From the NCBI RefSeq assembly GCF_016097555.1, contig NC_054712.1, positions 38,205,954-38,269,953 on the forward strand: DNA of 64,000 bases, written 5' to 3'. This document shows, in pieces, positions 1 through 11,200 of this stretch. Position 1 is the stretch's first letter, and each line of letters starts with the position of its first letter. This DNA is from Gigantopelta aegis. Its lineage: Eukaryota; Mollusca; Gastropoda; Neomphalida; Peltospiridae. The position numbers were made by a program, and so were the translations under genes. Below the pieces are notes generated by a model. It was not told the origin of the DNA. It ran no database searches and saw only the letters and a list, made by a program, of their open reading frames with translations.

Positions 1-171
1 TATATGTACCATTCCACAGGCAGGATAGTACATACCACGGCCTTTGTTACGCCAGATGTGGAGCACTGGCTGGAACGAAAAATAGCCCAATGGAGCCACC
101 GACGGGGATCGATCCTAAACTGACCGCGCATTAAGCAAGCACTTTACCACGGGACTACGTCCCGCCCCCTT
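1..171 (-). mobile_element. tRNA-derived SINE (head A), cut by window start
   Basis: On the minus strand this reads as a tRNA-like head (TAGTCCCGTGGTAAAG near 150-165 and a B-box-like GGATCGATCC near 106-115) followed by the conserved SINE body with the GTGGTATGTACTATCCTG stretch. The tail lies outside the window. The same arrangement recurs at 5612-5874, 19141-19463 and 42707-43029. Confidence 0.8.
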
Positions 172-717
172 GAGGAGGACTAGACTGTGGCGAGCGAAGT
201 TTATACGAGGGTCGAGACATGTTTCCCAAAAACGTATTTACATTTTTTTTTTCGCCTGGTCGTGTTTAGAATAATGTTCACGCTTTGATTGGGAACTATG
301 TTCAAGCGCATGAGAAGATGGAGAGGGGGAGGGACTACGGGGATCGATACCTCTCCTTACTTCTGTAATAAAGTGACATTTACTGATTCGGTTCTAATTA
401 AGTATAAGCAACAATAAAATTATGAAGACATCAAAAACATTATATTAGTTAAAACTAGTGATTATACATTGTGTAAAACCACTCTACAAACCATATTACA
501 TCCTTTTTGAAATTGAATTTCCGTCAAAACGTTTTGGAATGAAGGAATGAATAAATGTTTAACGACATACAGACACAAAAATACAATGTTAAACGTTTTT
601 GAATACCATTGTCTAACTACTGCCTTAGTTTGCCTCTTGATAACTTGAAGAAATTAAAAGCAGGCTAAATTGTATATTATAAATATAAAGCAACATACAT
701 GTATTTGCTAAATTATA
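172..717. other. AT-rich intergenic sequence, nothing recognised
   Basis: No open frame, repeat end or RNA-like fold that I can name is visible here. A short G-rich stretch at 321-340 is the only compositional feature. Confidence 0.5.
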
Positions 718-790
718 CAGTGGAACCCCGCCATTGCGACCATCAGCGGGACTTAATTGTGGTCTTAATATTGGGGTAGTCCTAATACCG
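718..790 (+). mobile_element. Possible Tigger/pogo-like terminal fragment
   Basis: A CAGTGGAACCCCGCCATTGC end directly follows TA, and a complementary GTGGTCTTAATATTGGGG segment follows within 70 bases. The CAGT-plus-GGAACC form is typical of pogo/Tigger termini, and better examples lie at 20264 and 51016 in this window. No matching right end was found. Confidence 0.4.
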
Positions 791-1798
791 AATTACTAAC
801 ATTCAAAATGATGATTGTTTGGTAAATATTGATTGTGAATTTTACGTCTCCCCCGCCCTTCCTTTTTGGTTGCCGTCGGTAATGTGTAAATTGATAAACC
901 TAATTGGCGATAACGGTATATTAACATTTACATTGAAATGCAAGAATAATCAGTGTCAAACCTGCTTTAGTTATTTGTGAGCTTGGATCTGTTCTTTTTC
1001 TTAATTATTACACAATAGAGATGAACAACTGTCTAGACAAATGACACCCTCCCGACATTTTAGGACGTATACTGTCTCAAACATGTGACTTCTGTCTCAC
1101 TTGACTGATTGCAGCTAATTGTTACATTTGTTGTCAGTTTCTGTCAAAAATAAAGTACTAGGATGATATGACATTTATTTTAATAATTAAAAAAAACATG
1201 CTACTCCGTGTACCTCTTACTTTTCAACATTATTGTGTGCAAGTTATACAATAAAATGACTGTGCGCCGTACCTTCGAGAAATTACTTATGACTTCCTAG
1301 TTCGAAAGTAATAGATAGACTTTGCAAATAGTCATGACACGCAACAGTGAAACAAGTCTTCAGTCATTATTAATTAATTACATCTATGTAGTATCTATCA
1401 GAAGTTATGGGAATGTTTAGCTAAGATCACGAAGATGAATAGAACAAAACATAATAGAGTAGTATAGATGTTTAACGATACCCCAAAACGAAAAAATACA
1501 TCGGCTGTTGGGTGTCAAACTATTTTAAATACAAAACATTAACTGATGATCAGCATGAAACGAAGATGAAATGCACGAAAACGTGTATATTTCCACTAAC
1601 TAAATTACATAACTCCTTCGTGCTGAAATATTTCTATTAATGTAATAAGAACTGAAGTACAGATACTAGTAATTAATTAACGTGGTCTTGTTTCTCTTAA
1701 TAATTATTTATGGCATAATTTATTCTGTTTTGTAATTCTAGCAGTGTATGGAAGTTCGCATTTATTTTATAAATTGGAACACTGTCATGTACAATTTA
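791..1798. other. AT-rich intergenic sequence, nothing recognised
   Basis: No long open frame and no recognisable element ends. Only short AT runs and scattered pyrimidine tracts are present. Confidence 0.5.
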
Positions 1799-1800
1799 TA

Positions 1801-1977
1801 CTGATGGAAAGAAATAAAGGATCACACAGATAGCAACACGAAATATAGGCAGCACATTCAACACTATAGACATTCAATCCCACATTACAACTTGGTATGA
1901 AATACAGACATTACTATGCTAGTAGTGAATTAAATTTGGTCTACAATTCGATGTGTTCCCTTATTTCTTTCCATCAG
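1801..1977. mobile_element. Mariner-type MITE, 177 bp
   Basis: The ends are inverted repeats of about 27 bases: the left begins CTGATGGAAAGAAATAAAGG and the right, read in reverse complement, begins CTGATGGAAAGAAATAAGGG. TA lies on both sides (1799-1800 and 1978-1979), as expected for a Tc1/mariner target duplication. It has no coding capacity. Confidence 0.8.
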
Positions 1978-1979
1978 TA

Positions 1980-3019
1980 TATTTGTAATAAATCTGTCAC
2001 TTCCTCTCCGTGGCATAAACATAATTATACAAATATAAACAGACTACTACTATTACAATCTGATTAAAATTAACTCTACTGGTCTACTAGTAAATCTAGC
2101 AGCATTGCGAGGACTCCCATGTCCAGGTGACATTTCATCTATAAATAACAATTTAGGAAGGAAGGAACTCTATTTACATGCCCATATCCAATAAACGTTC
2201 AGGCACGCCTACTACGGATCCAGCCTCTGACATAGCCAGTGAGTGGTTCCGGGGCAGGAGGGGGTGGGGGATAGGGGAGGGGGGAGTAGTTGAGATGATG
2301 GGGAGAATTTAGAAATTTTGTTGGTAAGACCAAATGTCCTAAAAAAGTAATAGATGGGACTTTACTTTATAAAACATAATAGTTCATTTTCAAATGCACC
2401 AATAAAAAAATGTATGTATAAGAAATATCAGGTTATGTATTTACTTATTAATTTAGTTGATGCCATTTTCAGTCGGGCTCGCCTAAATAACGTAATAATA
2501 TTAATATATATTTACCAAACTTTAACATATAGCATGTTAATTACTAATTAAGAACCCTGGAGGCTAGTGATTCGCAAAGGGGGGGGGGGGGGGGGGGCAT
2601 CGCGCTCAATCCGGATTTCCATAGGATGGAAGTGCCGGGGAAGGGAGGCCTCCTAACAGGCATTCTATCGGTCAAAACCGCCTACGCCCTACCGCACCCT
2701 ACCACGGCGTCCCCCACCCCCCATCCCGACCACCCCCAAGTTATACATACAGTAGGTAAGGGCGTTTTTAACTATGATGATGATATAAGGAAGGAAGGGA
2801 GGGAATGAAGGAAAGGAGAATGAATAAATGATGGTGCACAGCCCGCCAGTCGCCGTCCGGAGTGTTGGTGGAAACGTATCATGTGGTGATGATGTTGAGT
2901 TGATGTAAAGTTGATAAGACGTCTGGAGGTGTCCACAAGGAGTTCCTCAAGCATTCGCGAGCATAACATCCGAATGGATGCGTCATCTATAACAATTTAA
3001 ATATCGACCAGGTCAGGTC
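1980..3019. other. Intergenic sequence with repeat fragments and a poly-G tract
   Basis: Bases 2064-2160 resemble 17213-17310 (shared CATGTCCAGGT-type core and AATAACAATTTA segment), so this is an interspersed repeat fragment. A run of about 18 G lies at 2580-2597, and 2941-3010 shares an AATATCGACCA segment with 3357-3370 and 17283-17295. No gene is supported. Confidence 0.5.
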
Positions 3020-3400
3020 AGGTCATAGGGCTTTATGTGCACATTCAGAGCAAGCTGTTGTAGCGCACGCCTGTCCTGGGCCGGCTCCTCCGTCCAGGAC
3101 AGGAAAGGTGGGGGGGGGGGGGGGGAGGAGAGGACCGCCGCCTGCACTGGCAAGGGAGCACCAGCAGCCCGACCGTGGTCGGTAGCAGGCGGAGGCGGAG
3201 GCGGAGGCGGGGGGAGGGGAGGGGGGGTGGGGGGGGGGGGGGGTGGTGATGGTGCTATTGAATTTGGAATGGAGCAAAGTATTATGCCAAAGAGAAAAGG
3301 TGCGCAATTTGGGTTGAGGAAATTGGGCGCAATCTTGAACGGTCGGCCAAAAAGAAAATATCGACCAATTACACTTCGCCTTTTATAGCGTTATTCGTGA
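3020..3400 (+). repeat. G-rich interspersed repeat, copy 1
   Basis: This matches 14190-14530 in the same order: a GTGCACATTCAGAGCAAGCT start, a CCAGGACAGGAAAGGTG segment, a poly-G tract, AGCAGCCCGACCG, then GAATTTGGAATG and a GAGGAAATTGGGCGCAA-type end. The long glycine-rich frame across it comes from the poly-G and is not a gene. I cannot assign a family. Confidence 0.65.
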
Positions 3401-3691
3401 GCATACAAATTCTAAAAATATCAGGCGAGACTATTTATGCAATAGGCGGACTTGCTGATCTATTTCAACATTAAAAAACAGGAAAAAAATTCAGTAATAA
3501 AGTCTGGATTGTATACTAGTATAAACAGATTTTATGGCTATACCATCACAGTTTTTTTTATTTTGTCTTGAAACGAATTTTATATAAAATTTTATATTAA
3601 AATTAGTTTCCGGCATACTTCGTAATTCACCCAAATCATTTCGTATACCCTCGGCATAATCCCGAATGTTTTTAAATTCTTTTCAAATCAG

Positions 3692-4706
3692 GCATTCCCA
3701 GTTTGGAGCTCCACACGGTAAGACGTGTTTGCTTCGCTTGTGCACATTGCACGTGCTTTCGTGTGCCCGACTTGGGGGTCCTTTATTTCGTTGTTTTTGT
3801 CAGCGAAATGAAGTTTTCTACTGGGATGTATGCGGCCATTGGAACTGATTGAACGCTGGAACGCTTCTTGTTTCGACAACCTGCACCACCAGGTTGGATT
3901 CTTTTTTAGCGAGATTCCTTGCCTCCACGTCATTTCTCCGTCTGACTGTTGACTTTTTTTTTTTCGTGTATCGTATGACGGCCATTCTGCAGAACGCCAG
4001 CAGCACTGGAAGATTGACCGCCCCACTCTAAGAAGAAATAGGAAGCGGGGTCGGCCCCTACTACTCTTTTTCTAGACTTTACCTTGCTTTATAGTGATAC
4101 CATCTCGTATCCTCCGGAGTCGGGCCCCTCCGCACCACTATACCAACCCATGATGACTGGACTATACCCTAGTCTGATACTCTCTCTCCTTCAGACGGAT
4201 CCGGCTTCTCAAGATCTGTATTTCAGCAAGCACTACACCTTCAACGTCTATCGACTGTCAATCTAGGGGTTTTCTTGACGGGATGCAACCCATCTCGTCC
4301 CTTTAAGCTGTGCACCCAAACGGCCTTAACGAGGCCACTCGCGTGGATATATCGATCGGACTTTAAACTTTTAGATCAAAATTTTATGTCGAATAGTCCG
4401 ATCCTATCTTCTTTCTCTTATTTAATTTTGGACTGTCCTTCTAAAATACTCCAAATTATATAAATATTCGGCCGAGCAGTCAATTCTTTTTTATTTTTAG
4501 CTTGTAACCTTTTTATTTTTTTTATTTATTCTATTAACTTTTTTACTAATTGCGATTTTCAAAATTCTGCCCATTTTCACCCCCCCCCCCCCCCCCCCCC
4601 TCCATCCCGAGTCAGACCATCGATCTTATCGGAGGTCGGACTCGGGATGGGCGTGTTCGAAACCCTAGTGGTATATGGGCACGTTAAACAAGTTATCATC
4701 ATCATC
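3692..4706 (+). mobile_element. Unclassified retroposon with 3' hairpin and (ATC)n tail, copy 1
   Basis: The element begins ATTCCCAGTTTGGAGCTCC and ends in a short ATC repeat. Two further copies lie at 20413-22642 (interrupted by a Tc1 element) and 44044-45107. About 100 bases before the tail there is a poly-C run (4580-4600) and then an inverted repeat at 4603-4649 (CATCCCGAGTC … GACTCGGGATG). A TCAAATCA match at both edges may be the target duplication. The ATC tail and the clear duplication at the other copies point to retroposition; no reverse transcriptase is visible, so it is non-autonomous or 5'-truncated. Confidence 0.7.
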
Positions 4707-4965
4707 AAATCACTGGCATGATTTTGCATTTAAGGTTTTGTTTGGTCGAATGAAAGGTCAACTGGACACGAGCTCCAACGGGGAGCTGTTAGATCCACAG
4801 GTAATAGTAATTAACCAGTGGAGCTAATTTTAATTAGATTGCTACTGTTACTGCTGCTACTACTACAATAACTACTGCTACTGTTACTGTTTCTACTACA
4901 GATACAGCTACTGCTACTGCTATTGCTGTTACTGCTACTACTGCTACTACAACCACTACCAATAA
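4707..4965. repeat. Interspersed repeat fragment and imperfect TAC/CTG triplet tract
   Basis: Bases 4707-4845 are the reverse complement of sequence at 16985-17125 (shared AATCACTGGCATGATT and AGCTAATTTTAATTAGATTG). Bases 4846-4965 are an imperfect array of ACTGCTACT-type triplets. Confidence 0.6.
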
Positions 4966-5469
4966 TAATATTAAAAACCGCCATAATCAACCTAATTAAC
5001 TATCTCTTGACAAAAAAAAATCTAGAATAACAATTAATAAACTCTTTTATACAAAAAAAAAGATATGACAAAATAATATCAATAAGACTTCTACCCCCCA
5101 AAAAACCCCCAACCCCTCCCCCCAACCCAACAACAACAACAACAAACAAACAACTCCCTCCCCCCACCCCCCCCCCACAAAAAACCAAAAGAAAACAAAA
5201 CAAAAAACAAAACAAACAAAACAACCCAAAACAAAACAAAAACAAAAAACGTAATACCTGTAGACTGAATGTGCACGTGACAACCCAGAACACCACACGC
5301 AGCGTCAGACCTTTATATACAACTTATTGTTTCAAGCACGCAGTTCTGGGCACATGCAGCTGGTTCGTTCGATCATGACAGGTCTATAACAAGCCAATTT
5401 TGTTTATACTGGACAAACACGAGAAACTGGCTTTACTTCACCAAAAGGCTGAAACTGGTTTTTAAACCA
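4966..5469. repeat. A/C-rich low-complexity stretch
   Basis: From about 5060 to 5255 the plus strand is almost only A and C, with runs such as CAAAACAAACAAAACAACCC. The Phe/Cys-rich frames on the other strand are artefacts of this composition. The rest shows no recognisable feature. Confidence 0.6.
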
Positions 5470-5600
5470 GTCCAAACCAATACCCGACGACTGGAACATC
5501 AAATACTGTGGTATGTACTCTCCTGTCTATAGGAAAGTGCATATAAAAACCCATCCCTTGCTGCGTTGTCGTTAGGAGTAGCCTGTGAAGCCTGAGTAGC
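5470..5600 (+). mobile_element. SINE body fragment
   Basis: Contains ACGACTGGAACATC, GTGGTATGTACTCTCCTGTC and GTGCATATAAAA, which match the central domain of the SINEs in this window. Head and tail are missing. Confidence 0.55.
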
Positions 5601-5611
5601 CTGAGTAGCCT

Positions 5612-5874
5612 GTGGTTAAGGACCACACAAATATTGAGAGAGGAAACCCGCTGTCGCCACTTCATGGGCTACTCTTTTTCGATTAGCAGGAAGGGATTTT
5701 TAATATGCACTTTCCCATAGACAGGCTGGCACATACCACGGCCTTTGATATATCAGTCGTGGTGCACTGGCTGGAGCCAGAAATAGCCCATTAGGCCAAC
5801 TAACGGGGATCGATCCCAAACCGACCGCGCATCAAGCGAGCGAGCGCTTCACCACTGGGCTACGGTGAAGCCCA
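5612..5874 (-). mobile_element. tRNA-derived SINE (head A), tail-truncated
   Basis: On the minus strand a tRNA-like head with AGCCCAGTGGTGAAGCGC and GGGATCGATCCCC is followed by the body through AGTAGCCCATGAAGTGGCGA and GTGTGGTCCTTAACC. The terminal tail seen in 13372-14101 is absent. Confidence 0.8.
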
Positions 5875-6103
5875 TGAGTATGGAGTAGCCTATGAAGCCG
5901 CATCGGGATCTCTTTTTCTCTATCGTACAAATTTAGAAATATATAATCAATTGTAAAAGTTAGCAGTAGTTTAGTGTACTAAGGTGTCGTTAAACAAGAG
6001 TTCTGTTAGGCCTGTAGGAAACGGGGGAGGAGGAGATGGCGTGCTGTACCCCCTTTAAGGACGAACGTATTTTTTGTCCTCTGTATCAATAAAGATTTCC
6101 TTT

Positions 6104-7060
6104 CTGACAGTTTTCTCAGACTCTAACTTCTGAGCTGTCCACACCATTACCTACCTATCTCAACTTCCTCCACGGGTGCAGTCTCTGTTTACTTCCCTGC
6201 ACCCACCTGGCATCCTCATCCTCTGTCACTAATAAAGCTGGTCTGATCCACGGCACTAACTAACGACCGCTGGTAGTAGGGACGTATAGTAGGTGTTACA
6301 AATGCCTCTTAGTAATGCCAAAAGTAACTACTGAACACTCTCTAAAGTGGCAACACACTGAGCCCACAGCTAAAGCTGATGGGAAATGGCAGGTGTGTGG
6401 CACGAATAGACACAAGAGACAAGCAACTGTTGCAGTTGGAAACAAGGGCTGGGATGTGGAGGTGGACAGCGAAAGAAGTTGAAAGAAAGAAGGAGTTGCC
6501 AGATAGGGAAGAAATGAGATGGAATTCAAATGAGTAAAAAGGAAAGGGGGCAGTGGGATAAAGAAGAAGAACGAGAAGAAGAAAAAGAAGAAGAAGAAAA
6601 GGAAAAAGAAAAGAAATATCATTGTTTCGACCCTTTCTGTCAGTTTCCTCCAACTCTGTCTTCTGAGCTGTCCACACTACCTGTCTCAATTTCCTTCACG
6701 GGTGCAGTCTCTGTTTACTTCCCTGCACCCACCTGACATCCTCGTCGTCTGCCGCTAATAAAGCTGGTCTGACTCACTGGTAGTATGGGAGCATAGCAGA
6801 TGGTTACAAGTGTCTCTTAATAATGCCAGAAGTAACTACTGAACACTCTCTGAAGTGGTCAGACACTGAGCCCACAGCTAAAGCTGATGGGAAATGGCAG
6901 CTGTGTGGCACGAATAGACACAAGAGACAAACACATGTTGTAGTTGGAGAGACAATGACTGGGATGTGGAAGTGGACAGCGAAAGAAGTTGTAAACTAGG
7001 AGGAGCTGCCAGATCGGGAAGAAATGAAATAGAAGTCAAAGGACAGAAAGGAAAGAGGGC
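6104..7060. repeat. Direct duplication of about 0.5 kb
   Basis: Two diverged direct copies lie side by side at about 6104-6625 and 6629-7060. Shared landmarks include TCTGAGCTGTCCACAC, GGGTGCAGTCTCTGTTTACT (6174 and 6699) and ACTACTGAACACTCTCT (6328 and 6833). A GAAGAA-rich stretch near 6560-6615 lies in the first copy only. Frames across it on either strand show no conserved domain. Confidence 0.75.
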
Positions 7061-7340
7061 AGTCGCATACCCCCCCCCCCAACATGTGGTTTGTACACCC
7101 ACTAGACACACCTCCCCCCCCCCCCCCACTAGATGTTGTGCACCCACTCAAGATACCGTTTATTTCTAATTATATCGACCAGTGTCTGGTTTAAAGCGCT
7201 GCTTATAACATTGAGTAACTGCGTGTTGTCGTGTTTCAATATTAGTTTTATTTCATCAAAAAAGAAGAAAAGAAAAAGAGAAGAAAAAAAGTGTAATACA
7301 ATACAGTTATCTTATGAGGTAGTCTATGTATGCTCTTGCA
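7061..7340. other. Intergenic, short poly-C tracts
   Basis: Poly-C runs at about 7071-7080 and 7112-7126 and an A-rich run near 7256-7290. Nothing else recognised. Confidence 0.5.
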
Positions 7341-7640
7341 CCACTAGTATAACATTATGAAGATATATACGGTTATCATATGAGATAGTCTATATATTAT
7401 GTTCTTGCAACACTAGTATAACATTATGAAGATATATACTGTCCACTAGTATAACATTATGAAGATATATACTGTCCACTAGTATAACATTATGAAGATA
7501 TATACTGTCCACTAGTATAACATTATGAAGATATATACTGTCCACTAGTATAACATTATGAAGATATATACGGTTATCATATGAGATAGTCTATATATGA
7601 TGTTCTTGCAACACTAGTATAACATTATGAAGATATATAT
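7341..7640. repeat. Minisatellite with 33-bp units inside about 70-bp units
   Basis: The unit ACTAGTATAACATTATGAAG plus 13 further bases repeats at 7412, 7445, 7478, 7511 and 7544. Flanking copies at 7343 and 7613 carry a longer unit with CGGTTATCATATGAGATAGT and TTCTTGCAAC. The 33-bp block therefore looks like an expansion inside a longer repeat. Confidence 0.85.
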
Positions 7641-8292
7641 TATATTAGTATCAACGTATTAATAATTATGTCTTGACCCTATCACAACTAATAATAATTA
7701 CCCTCACAACAAATCAAGTGATAAAATAATCAGTTGTAGAAGGCTAAATCCTATAAAGCTAAAGCTATATATTGTTTATAAAACGCACGTTCACTTTGTA
7801 AAACGCTTATGTAAATGATCGAATAAAGTACTTTTAGCAACAAAACAAATGTATATATTTTTAGATAATATTACGGCGAGCAATTAATATACGGTAAATA
7901 AATGATCCGTGACAACATGCCTTTAAGGATAAACTACAGATATAGTGTAGACCTACACCAGTCGAACGTGCACCACAAAATAACGTCCAGGAACTATAAG
8001 CTGTGTTCAGACAAGGTTTCAACTCCACATACGGTACAGAGTACACAAACATTAATGGGTTATTCATCAAGTGTTATATTGTATATCTGTTGTTATGTTA
8101 TATTATCTGGTCTTATATTATCTCAACATTTCATTTATTTAATACTTATTGTTGTTCTTAAATTTCTAACATGCAGTCCTAAGACTGACCCGTGACTGGA
8201 TATGGACATTTAAAAAGTGTTCGACCTGACCAGTCATGAGGATAGCTATTTGGTTTCTTCAAGACAGGTCGACGTCTTGCATTTTTTAAATT
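7641..8292. other. 3' flank of gene 1, related to the 3' flanks of genes 2 and 3
   Basis: From about 7900 to 8290 the sequence matches, with gaps, the 3' flanks at 30030-30303 and 53900-54172 (for example CAAAATAACGTC against CAAAATAACATC, and GAGTACACAAACATTAATGG against GAGTACAAAAACATCTAATT). It is clearly more diverged than those two are from each other. Confidence 0.65.
8134..8139 (-). terminator. Candidate poly(A) signal of gene 1
   Basis: On the minus strand AATAAA occurs 154 nt past the stop codon of the gene at 8293-11526. It is the nearest canonical signal I see. Other T/A-rich sequence nearby makes this tentative. Confidence 0.4.
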
Positions 8293-11200
8293 TTATACTG
8301 GACCAACAGGAGAAACTGGCTTTGCGTCACCAAAAGGCTCAAATTGGATTTCTTCCCCATATCTGAAGGCTTGAGGTCCAACAAACTTCAGAGCAGACGG
8401 AGTACGGAGAATCGGTTCACAGGCAATCACGACGACCGACACTCTTGTTCCATATCGGACCTCTTCGGTAGTTATCGGCTCAGCTGTATCGGCATCGATG
8501 ATGCATATCATGTCAGGGACGCACGCGATAGACTTCCCATGGTTCCCATCTTTGTCAAGTGGAATAATAACCAGATTCTCGTTCTGGAACTCGATGAGGA
8601 TTTTCTGTTCTGCAAATTCTTCCAGACCTTCAATGATGACTCTTCCTACGTTGAAACCTCCGCTTGTTTCTCTTATGACATCAGAAATCTTGCCTGTCAG
8701 AACATGAATCGCAGTCTCAGTGGCAAGGATTGTGTCGATTGGTGATATTTTTTCAAGTCGAGCTTTAAGAATGGCGTTGCCGAGACGCCATGCACGGCTT
8801 ATCGTGTGTTGTGGGCATTTAGTCATCACATCGGATTTGGTCAGAGGTGTCAATGCCATCCCCGCAGAACAACCCATTTCTACGGCGGTATCTCTGAAAT
8901 AATGCTCCAGTTGTTTTCCCGATGGTGACTCCAACATTACAGTTCGGCGATTTTTATCATCGACCAAGGTAGCAGGATATGGTTTCAGTCCATACATGTA
9001 AGGGATAAACATCTGAAGCTCTGGAAAAGCTCTGCCCATCCCGTCTGCGTCCACCACTGGTATACCAAGGTCGGCAGACACCAAGTATGGTTCTATAGCG
9101 TTCATTCCTCCAATTTCCACAGCTATCAATGCCTTGATCGATTTTTGTCCTATCTTGTTGACACTATTACCAGATTCATTTTGGGATGTCTGTTTATAGT
9201 CTTCAATGAATGTCATTCCTGCCCTTTTCTTAATTTCCACTCCTTCTTTGTTCAGGATGGTATTGTTCTCGTATCGACCTATTTGATAGAGATCTTCCAT
9301 GCATTTCAGAGCTCCAGTCGTCTCCACGGAAGACACAAGTTGCTCGTACATGATTAATGGAGCTCCCATAAATGCTACTACAACTACCAAATCATTCTCT
9401 GGATCTGCATTCTTCAGTAGGAATTCTGGAGTCACAATTCTGATCTTTTTGCCTTTTCGGACTGCTTCTAGTGCTCTCAGTCGACCAAGGTGAGGATTAC
9501 CTCCACCACCACAACCAAAAATGCCCGCACCGACAACAATGCATTCCACATCCCACTCTGATAAAATCCACTCGCCAGTATTATCATCAATCGAAGGTTC
9601 CATTGGATGTTTCGTAGCATCGCCATCTGTGTCCTTTCCAGAAATCTTCTGTCCTGTGGAGGTGTATTCTTGCTTCTCAGCTGATACAGATGCTGTTTTT
9701 GTAGCAACCTTTGATGACAGTTCTGATGGTGTCCATATTTTAAGGTCCTTGTTCGTAGTTGTGAAATCAACCATGTCTCCAACAACCTTTATCTTGATTC
9801 TAGTTGCCTGGCCAGGTAGATAGGATAATGTCATATCTAGTTTGTCAATTATTTCAATGGACTTTGGATCAGCTCCTGCTTTGACAGCTATCTCTGTTGC
9901 CTTGGCAATGTAATCATCTAGAGCTTTGTCTCTGGCTGCCACAAAAAATGGCTTCCTGACATTCTGTTCAGCGATTTCACGCTCCTTTCCATCAGGGTCG
10001 TCTGTTACAGCGTCAACAGCTTCTTTGACTTTCTGATTCATCAGGTCAACATCCACCATGTCCAGCATACTGACGACCGACTCCACAGTTCCAGAAACCT
10101 GACACAGCCCTGCTCCAATAGCATTGGCCACTCCAAAATGTTCTGGTCTAATCACTTTTGATGCACCTTTAATTGGTGTGTTTGGGTTAAGAAGAATACT
10201 TCCACCTCCTACAAGTATAACGGGTAGACTCTGGTTACTAAACTTGACTTTATCAATGCATTCCTCGATCATCTGAATAATTTTGTTTAGGGCTGCTTCA
10301 ACGGTTTCTTTTGAAATGTTCTTTACATTTTCTGGGTTACCAAGTTCACATAAGCCACCTGCAACAGCTATATCAGTTGTAGTCAATTTTCTTCCTGAGT
10401 CATCGGGCGTTGAGGCAAATACTTTTGCTTCGTCCATTAATCTGAATCCTGCACTTAGTGGGCCAACTGTCACACCCTGCAGTCGTCCATCGTCAGTTTT
10501 CTTCCCTACTACATATGAACCACCTCCTAGACCAATGCTCAGAACATCAGGCATACGGAAGTTGGTTCGTACATTTCCAATTTTGACATGGGTTGCAGCT
10601 TCTCGGGGGAATTTGTTCTTTAAGACTCCCACATCTGTCGTCGTGCCACCAATGTCAATTACAATTGCATCCTTGACATCGCACAAGTAAGCAGCTCCTC
10701 GCATGCTGTTGGTAGGACCTGATGCAAACGTATGAACTGGGTGATGAATTACATTTTCTGAGTTGACCAGAGTTCCATCATTTTGTGTGAGAAAGATTGG
10801 ACAGGTTAATCCAACAGCAGTTAGCGCATCATGGAAACCGAGAATAGTCTTCTTGCACAAAGGCTTCAGACATTCATTAAGGATAGCAGCATTTTCTCTT
10901 TCCAGTAATCCAAGAGAGCCAATCTCATGAGAAAGAGTGATGCTTGGATCCCAGCCAGGGTCTTCAGGAAACATTTTGCGGATAAGATCAGCCACAAATA
11001 TTTCTTGTTCATATCGAATAGGGGAGAATACCCCACTGAGGACGATTCCAAATATACCAGCATCTTTTATTTCTTTAACCACTTTGTACATTTGATCCTT
11101 AGAGACAGGGTCAATCTCTCGTCCATCAAATCTGTATCCTCCATCAACAAGATGCACAGAACCACAAATGACATTCCTGAGATCATGAGGAAAGTCGCTA

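Noticed and set aside
3023-3388. Glycine-rich and proline-rich frames on both strands
   Set aside because: They come from poly-G and GGAGGC repeats inside an interspersed repeat that also occurs at 14140-14530.
5000-5298. Phe/Cys/Gly-rich frames that look like membrane proteins
   Set aside because: Products of an A/C-only low-complexity tract; the other T/G tract at 25467-25719 gives the same kind of artefact.
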